Source: Amycolatopsis pithecellobii
GTDB lineage: Bacteria > Actinomycetota > Actinomycetes > Mycobacteriales > Pseudonocardiaceae
Length of the DNA stretch: 64,000 nt
Direction: 5' to 3'
Assembly: GCF_009707865.1 (NCBI RefSeq)
Contig: NZ_WMBA01000035.1
Location: 1-64,000 of the forward strand
Below are positions 59,631 to 64,000 of this stretch, piece after piece. The notes below the pieces were generated by a model, which had not been told where the DNA came from, ran no database searches, and was given only the letters and a program-made list of their open reading frames with translations. Position 1 is the stretch's first letter; each line of letters starts with the position of its first letter. A program made the translations under genes and the position numbers.

Positions 59631-60128
59631 CTACTTACGGTCCACGCTGTACCACTGGCCGTCGTCGGAGACGTTCCGGATGCCGTGCCGTCCCTGGATC
59701 TCGATAAGCGCCTCAGCGGTCAGCTCGTTGCCGGCCTTGGTGAAGGCGAGCAACTCCTCCATGCAAGCCTGAAAGTAGGTACCGGGCGAGCACACCGACA
59801 GGCCCTTGAAGGTCGGGGTGTGCGGTTTGATCGCATGCGGGACGCCCTTCGGCAGGAAGATGAACGACCCGGGCGTCAGGTCGTAGGACTTATCCCCCAC
59901 GGACACGGTGATCTCGCCCTCCGTCAGGTAGAGCGACTCGTCCTCGTTTTCGTGGACGTGGCGATAAACCTCGTCGACGGCGATGGTTTGCCGGACCAGG
60001 GCGAAGCGGCCCTCGGTGTGGTCAGCGCCGGCCAGCAGTTGCATGTCGACGCCGCCGGGCAGCGGGCTATCCGAGCCCCACAGGCTGTCCTCCGGGCCGA
60101 CCACAAAATCGCGGGCGGTGAAGCTCAT
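59631..60128 (-). CDS. cupin-domain protein
   Basis: 165 residues from ATG 60128 (MSFTARDFVVGPEDSLWGSD). Conserved cupin barrel: motif 1 in DEVYRHVHENEDESLYLTEG (His-x-His...Glu metal ligands) and motif 2 in TPGSFIFLPKGVPHAIKPHT (His). The C-terminal helical tail ends WYSVDRK. Layout resembles quercetinase-like and other ring-cleaving or isomerase cupins. A metal-dependent dioxygenase or isomerase role is possible but not proven. 53 bp after the VOC gene. Confidence 0.85.
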   Translation of the reverse strand: MSFTARDFVVGPEDSLWGSDSPLPGGVDMQLLAGADHTEGRFALVRQTIAVDEVYRHVHENEDESLYLTEGEITVSVGDKSYDLTPGSFIFLPKGVPHAIKPHTPTFKGLSVCSPGTYFQACMEELLAFTKAGNELTAEALIEIQGRHGIRNVSDDGQWYSVDRK

Positions 60129-60181
60129 GGTGCGACTCTCCTCGTGAGGTTTGGCGGGATTACTGATATTCTTCCGGGCCC

Positions 60182-60700
60182 TTAACCAGGCAACATGCGG
60201 ATAGGATCGGAGCCGTCCCACTCTGCGCCGACCCGGGCAACGAGCCCGAAAAGTTCCTCTACAGCTGGACTGTGTTCCATTATCTCGGTCATGAAGCCGA
60301 GCGAAGACCTGGTGTCGAAAAAGGCGAAACGCGCGTCACCAACGAGGCCCGTGAATACAGCCTCGACTCCCTGACTGGCGTAGTGTTCGATGTCCGCATC
60401 GAGATCATCGGTCGTAGCGGCGATATGATGATGTAGGCCCATACTCGGTAGTTCGACAGTGAAGGGCGACGGCTCCTTGTCATGTTGCTCGATGAGTTCA
60501 ACTTGCATCGGTCCGACCTGCGCGACGGCCACACTGATATCGGGCGTCACGGGAGATCCGCGATAAACGGCATCATCAATCCGCGAGTGCGGGAGCACGA
60601 AGAATGGGCCCACGAGGGCTTGCTCAAGCCATCTGGGGATGGCTGTCGCCAAGTCCTGAACGACCCATGCAGTCTGAAAATAGCTCCGCCGAACTGCCAT
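60182..60700 (-). CDS. VOC/glyoxalase-like protein
   Basis: 172 residues, ATG 60700. One VOC-type domain: YFQTAWVVQDLATAIPRWLE, MQVELIEQHDKEPSPFTVEL, GLHHHIAATTDDLDADIEHY (His ligand candidates) and RSSLGFMTEIMEHSPAVEEL (Glu). This spacing fits glyoxalase_4-like single-polypeptide VOC enzymes found in aromatic and steroid operons. Reaction unknown. Part of the minus-strand operon. Confidence 0.8.
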   Translation of the reverse strand: MAVRRSYFQTAWVVQDLATAIPRWLEQALVGPFFVLPHSRIDDAVYRGSPVTPDISVAVAQVGPMQVELIEQHDKEPSPFTVELPSMGLHHHIAATTDDLDADIEHYASQGVEAVFTGLVGDARFAFFDTRSSLGFMTEIMEHSPAVEELFGLVARVGAEWDGSDPIRMLPG

Positions 60701-60939
60701 TCTTGTGCCTCTGTTCTTGCTGGTCTCGAGTTGCCGTAGCGACCCCTATGTCGCGGAACGGCACACCTCGTATACGCCAACTATTCCGTGGCAGCCGGCC
60801 CGGGTCACTGGAGCAAAGCGGCCGTCTTGCCCCCCGAAACTCACGCTTTCTGTCATTGCGGGGCCGGGTGGTTTCCTCGACACGACGAAGGACCGCCAAG
60901 CGCAGTGACGGAGCGGTAGGGGCGCGCCGGGATCTGTTG

Positions 60940-61700
60940 CATCGGCACGGAATCTCAAGTGGTTGCCTGTGCCTGTCACGAGCCCTGGTGGACTGTTGTG
61001 AGCGCACCCGTTGCCGCTGCTTCGCAAATAGATCAACACGCCGGTTCCGGCCGCGGAGACGGCATCCACGTGCCTGTGCAGGAGTTCCTGGCAGTCGCAT
61101 TCAGCGCCGAAGGTATCGCCGCGCGGGCATTCATGGTGCACCCGCACGAGCGCAGGTCTTCCCGGGATGTCGCCCAGGACGAGCGCGAGGATCTCGCGGC
61201 CGGTCATGGCGTTCGCCAAGCGCCAGTCCTTGCCGGTCGGCGAACTCGCGCAGGCGCGGGCATCCACCGTCGTCGGCGACACGGCACAGCACCGCGGCGT
61301 CGCCGACGCCCGCCAGCCGGGCCAGCTCAAGGGCGGCCTCGACATGGCATGGCCTCGCCAGCACGCCGGCGTCGTGTGCGCGGAGCGCGAACACACTGCC
61401 CGGCTGGGCGAGGTCCGCCGCGCCGGTAATGGGATCGGCGAGGACGCGGATGGTCCGCGCTCGTTCTGCGCACCAGCCCGAGCCTGGCACACGCCGAGGC
61501 AGGCATGGCAACACCGACCATCCCGGCGGATCGCCGTAGCGACCGTACCAGCGCCGTCGTGGCGAGCGCCGCTGCGAACACGAGCTCGCCCTGTCCATGA
61601 CGATCCACAATGACGATGGCCTTCCCCGCAGCCAGATCGGTGCTCGCGCTCGATCGGGTCGAAGGTGCCGGCAGAATCCACACCGGTCGAAAGGCGCTCG
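60940..61700 (-). pseudogene. ribA: ribAB (DHBP synthase/GTP cyclohydrolase II) remnant
   Basis: Riboflavin-pathway bifunctional gene in several frames: DLAAGKAIVIVDRHGQGELV and MVGVAMPASACARLGL (DHBP synthase), then RTIRVLADPITGAADLAQPG, SVFALRAHDAGVLARPCHVE and LARLAGVGDAAVLC. GTP cyclohydrolase II follows as ILALVLGDIPGRPALVRVHH and ECPRGDTFGAECDCQELLHR (zinc Cys ligands still present), ending at VLIYLRSSGNG. At least three frameshifts and loss of the C-terminus. Once provided extra flavin for the flavoenzymes around it. Confidence 0.75.
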
Positions 61701-61701
61701 G

Positions 61702-62220
61702 TCACGCCGGTTCCCACGTCGGCGACAGGTGGTGGAAACGACCCCTGAAGTACAAAAGCGGTTCTCCGGTATGCCATTCACGGGGGCTCATCTGCACCAC
61801 GCGCCCGACCACCATGAAATGATCACCCGCCGGGTGCTCGGCGTGGAGGTCGCAGTCGAGCCACATCAGGCTTCCGGCAATGATGGGGCTACCGTTCGTG
61901 CTGCGCGACCACTCGACGCCTTCCCATTTGTCGGCGCCACTGCGGGCGAACTGGCTCGCCAGCTCATGTTGATCACCGGCGAGCACATTCACCGCAAACC
62001 GGCCAATGTCGCGAAGCAGCGGGTAGGACGTGGAACCGACGCCGACGCTGAACGACACCAGCGGCGGCGTGATCGACACGCTGTAGAACGACTGACACGT
62101 GAACCCTGTCGGCGTCCCGGCGGCAGTCAGTCCGGAAATCACGGTGATACCGGAGGCGTAGTGTCCCAGCGCGTCCCGGAAGGTCCGGTCGTCGAACACC
62201 GGCCTGGGCAACTCAGTCAT
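61702..62220 (-). CDS. flavin reductase (HpaC/HsaB-like)
   Basis: 172 residues, ATG 62220 overlapping the preceding stop (ATGA). Flavin_Reduct domain: FRDALGHYASGITVISGLTA, GFTCQSFYSVSITPPLVSFS (FMN-binding), IGRFAVNVLAGDQHELASQF and a C-terminal HFMVVGRVVQMSPREWHTGE. Supplies reduced FMN/FAD to a two-component monooxygenase, very likely the acyl-CoA-dehydrogenase-fold flavoprotein at 63230-64000. Confidence 0.9.
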   Translation of the reverse strand: MTELPRPVFDDRTFRDALGHYASGITVISGLTAAGTPTGFTCQSFYSVSITPPLVSFSVGVGSTSYPLLRDIGRFAVNVLAGDQHELASQFARSGADKWEGVEWSRSTNGSPIIAGSLMWLDCDLHAEHPAGDHFMVVGRVVQMSPREWHTGEPLLYFRGRFHHLSPTWEPA

Positions 62221-62665
62221 ACCGATCGCACCCCCTCGGCGAGCCGCGCGTAACGGGTGATCGTTTCCGCGTAACGAATCGCGGCCTCATCGGCAAGCTT
62301 GTCCAGCTGGTCCATTGCGGACATCATGAAGTACCAGCCCCGCCCCGGGACCTGTGCGCCCAGCTCGACCAACAACGGCGCGAGGTGCACCTCGGCGCCC
62401 ATCGAGTGCGTCGCATCCGCCCGGTCAGAGCCGGGATCGCGGTCACTCCCGTCAGCCCGGCCGCAGGGTAACGGTCCAGAAAGCCCTTCAGGATGCCGGT
62501 GAACGTCGCCTTGTAGGTCGGGTTCGCGAAAACGGCCAGATGATCGGCGAGGTCGATGACCCGTACGTCAGATGACGGCCTGACAAGCTTGTTCGTCAAC
62601 GCCTCTGCCACCTGCCGGGTACGCGATCGTGGTTTGGGGTTGCCGACTACGACGGTTACCTTCAT
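62217..62665 (-). pseudogene. NADPH-dependent FMN reductase (SsuE-like), frameshifted
   Basis: ATG 62665. MKVTVVVGNPKPRSRTRQVA is the flavodoxin-like start. AVFANPTYKATFTGILKGFL (loop typical of MsuE/SsuE) follows too soon, indicating a small deletion. Near 62400 the frame shifts, and the C-terminus continues as EVHLAPLLVELGAQVPGRGW, YFMMSAMDQLDKLADEAA in another frame to the TGA at 62217. The stop overlaps the flavin reductase start, so the original operon carried both reductases. Probably inactive. Confidence 0.75.
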
Positions 62666-63229
62666 CGCTCTCACTTCCGCTCTCCGTCATTGAACGAAGG
62701 AGGCGCAGTGCTGCCGCGGGGAGAGCCACGCAGACGACGTGAACCAACCAGGCGGGTTCGGCACTCGCTCCTGCTGCACCAGGATGTTGTGGCCCGGGCA
62801 GCCCGCAACGGCTCACGTTACGGCTCCATGACACGACCACGGAGTGTCCATGACATACCCGCTCCGGCACTCTCCGGTCAAGGCGGTGCCCGCCGGCAAC
62901 CCGAACGCTCCGCTGCCCGGACGCCTTTCATACGAAGGGCGCGCAGAACCCGAACGAACACGGCGACATGTCCGCCTCGAACGGCTCGCCGGACACCTCG
63001 TCAAGGCTCGACAGTGGCATGACTGGCCACTGTGTACACTCACAAGCCCTTCCGAGGACTCCGCCGCGTATCGGGCACGGAAGGTATCGCCGGTGGCGGC
63101 GGGTACTGGAGACTTTCGTACTGCGGACTGCATCATCGCTTCCCTTCACATGGCTTCGACGCTCGGCTCCACACAGGAGGTTTTCCTCCGACGCGTCGCG
63201 TCGGCCGAGGAGCTCGGCCAGCTCCTTGT
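62666..63229. other. 560 bp without a recognisable gene
   Basis: Broken frames on both strands and nothing I can assign. A short GGAGG-TTTT-CCTCC hairpin at 63176-63189 lies just after the monooxygenase stop (63230, minus strand). The rest looks like decayed coding sequence. Confidence 0.45.
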
Positions 63230-64000
63230 TCAGTCCTCCAGGTAGGTGGCGAGGATCGGCCCGGCCGCCTCGACCATGGTCATCGGCTCGACCATCATGT
63301 GCGTGGCGCCGACGGAGATGTCCCGCAGGCAGCGACCGAGCACGCTGGGATTACGGATCGAGGCGCTACCACCCCAATTGAAGGCCCAGTTCACGATGTC
63401 TCGCGCGACACCGACTACCCATGTGACAGCCTGACGCAACCGGGCGCGCTGTACATCGGATACCCCACCGGCAGCCGCCTGGGCTTCTGCCTCAGCGCAT
63501 ACTTCGTAGACGTAGCGGCGGGCGGCCTGCAGTAGCGCCTCGTGGGTGGCGAACTCGCGGCGGAACATGTCGTTGTCGCCGATCACCGACGGGTAGCCCG
63601 GCCGGGTCTTGACCGCTGCGATATGGGCGACCTCCTCCAGCGCGCGCCGAGCGATGCCGAGCGCCACTGGCCCGTGCCCGCCCACGGCCATGGCGACCAG
63701 CCCAAGCGAGTACACCGCTTCGCTGCGCACCGGAGTGGTGGAAAAGGTATCCATTGTGCGGGCCTCGGGCACGAACACCTCGGTCACCGAGTAATCGTCG
63801 CTGCCGGTGGCCACCATGCCCATGACGTTCCAACCGCCGAGGAACTTCACCTCGTCGCGGGGCACGAACCCCAGCCTGTGGACCGGCGAGCCGTCGACGG
63901 AAGTCTCCGGGTTGCCGTCCTCGTCATACACCGCGAAACCGGCGCCCATCCAGGACGCATGGCCGGAGCCGCTGGCGAAGCCGTACTTGCCGGTCACCCG
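63230..64000 (-). CDS. flavin-dependent monooxygenase/acyl-CoA-dehydrogenase-fold protein, C-terminal part (cut by window edge)
   Basis: The frame is open to the right edge. 256 residues are visible: VTGKYGFASGSGHASWMGAG (the 'W..SG...A' middle-domain motif of HsaA/HpaB-type group D monooxygenases), VKFLGGWNVMGMVATGSDDY, then VFVPEARTMDTFS, and a long helical C-terminal domain ending GATHMMVEPMTMVEAAGPIL. The 'GMVATGSDDY' and 'RDISVGATHMMV' patterns match flavin-dependent hydroxylases rather than acyl-CoA dehydrogenases. Works with the flavin reductase downstream in the same operon. Confidence 0.82.
   Translation of the reverse strand, partial: RVTGKYGFASGSGHASWMGAGFAVYDEDGNPETSVDGSPVHRLGFVPRDEVKFLGGWNVMGMVATGSDDYSVTEVFVPEARTMDTFSTTPVRSEAVYSLGLVAMAVGGHGPVALGIARRALEEVAHIAAVKTRPGYPSVIGDNDMFRREFATHEALLQAARRYVYEVCAEAEAQAAAGGVSDVQRARLRQAVTWVVGVARDIVNWAFNWGGSASIRNPSVLGRCLRDISVGATHMMVEPMTMVEAAGPILATYLED

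Noticed and set aside
1-64000. CRISPR arrays, rRNA and tRNA genes
   Set aside because: No regularly spaced repeats and no tRNA- or rRNA-like sequence was noticed on reading. A covariance search was not possible.

Overview
The window is high-GC DNA with strong G/C third-position codon bias, GTG starts and AGGAGG-type ribosome sites. Regulators are of the TetR, GntR, MarR, LysR, AraC and LuxR families. This points to an actinomycete, most likely of the Pseudonocardiaceae type (Amycolatopsis/Pseudonocardia-like; inferred). Nothing housekeeping is present. It reads as an accessory catabolic island, or part of a large plasmid, packed with aromatic-degradation genes, IS remnants, a decayed MobF relaxase and about twenty pseudogenes.

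Layout. 0-7.6 kb: TetR regulator with a perfect palindromic operator, a DUF3291 protein, an epoxide hydrolase, and wrecks of IS110 and IS630 elements plus a folD fragment. 7.9-10.9 kb: a translationally coupled operon (Dabb-like protein, SDR, resorcylate-decarboxylase-like amidohydrolase) with a divergent LysR gene. 11.2-25.0 kb: the main feature, a long minus-strand operon with mostly 1-4 bp gene overlaps. In transcription order it carries a decayed FAH hydrolase, an IS110-type insertion, extradiol dioxygenase, MFS transporter, aldo/keto reductase, amidohydrolase, creatininase-like hydrolase, FAD hydroxylase, BKACE, PurU, MetF, a second amidohydrolase, a LigM/GcvT-type methyltransferase and a broken FolD. 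A GntR gene diverges from it. The LigM-MetF-FolD-PurU set is the logic of tetrahydrofolate-dependent aromatic O-demethylation, with the methyl group leaving as formate.

26-37 kb: SDR; alpha/beta hydrolase with LysR; relaxase and CocE-type hydrolase remnants; a GAF-like/LuxR regulator; then an operon of FAH hydrolase, polysaccharide-deacetylase-fold hydrolase, MftG-like GMC oxidoreductase and an unknown protein. 38-46.6 kb: TetR with an FAD hydroxylase/RidA operon ending in two tandem NHLP (nitrile-hydratase-leader-like) small proteins; MarR with an alcohol dehydrogenase; AraC with an acyl-CoA-dehydrogenase-fold flavoprotein. Each of these last two regulator pairs has a long perfect palindrome between the genes. 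46.8-48.3 kb: an IS630-like element with recognisable terminal inverted repeats and a passenger gene.

48.3-53.5 kb: broken and intact FAH hydrolases, LysR, FAD monooxygenase and extradiol dioxygenase, a compact hydroxylate/cleave/hydrolyse module. 53.5-64 kb: a minus-strand run of flavin-dependent monooxygenase (cut by the window edge), flavin reductases, a ribAB remnant, VOC and cupin proteins, a SnoaL-hydrolase fusion, SDR, thiolase-like protein and acyl-CoA ligase. Together the genes describe uptake, O-demethylation, hydroxylation, ring cleavage, hydrolysis and CoA-dependent funnelling of (methoxylated) aromatic compounds. The island is partly eroding through frameshifts and clean internal deletions.
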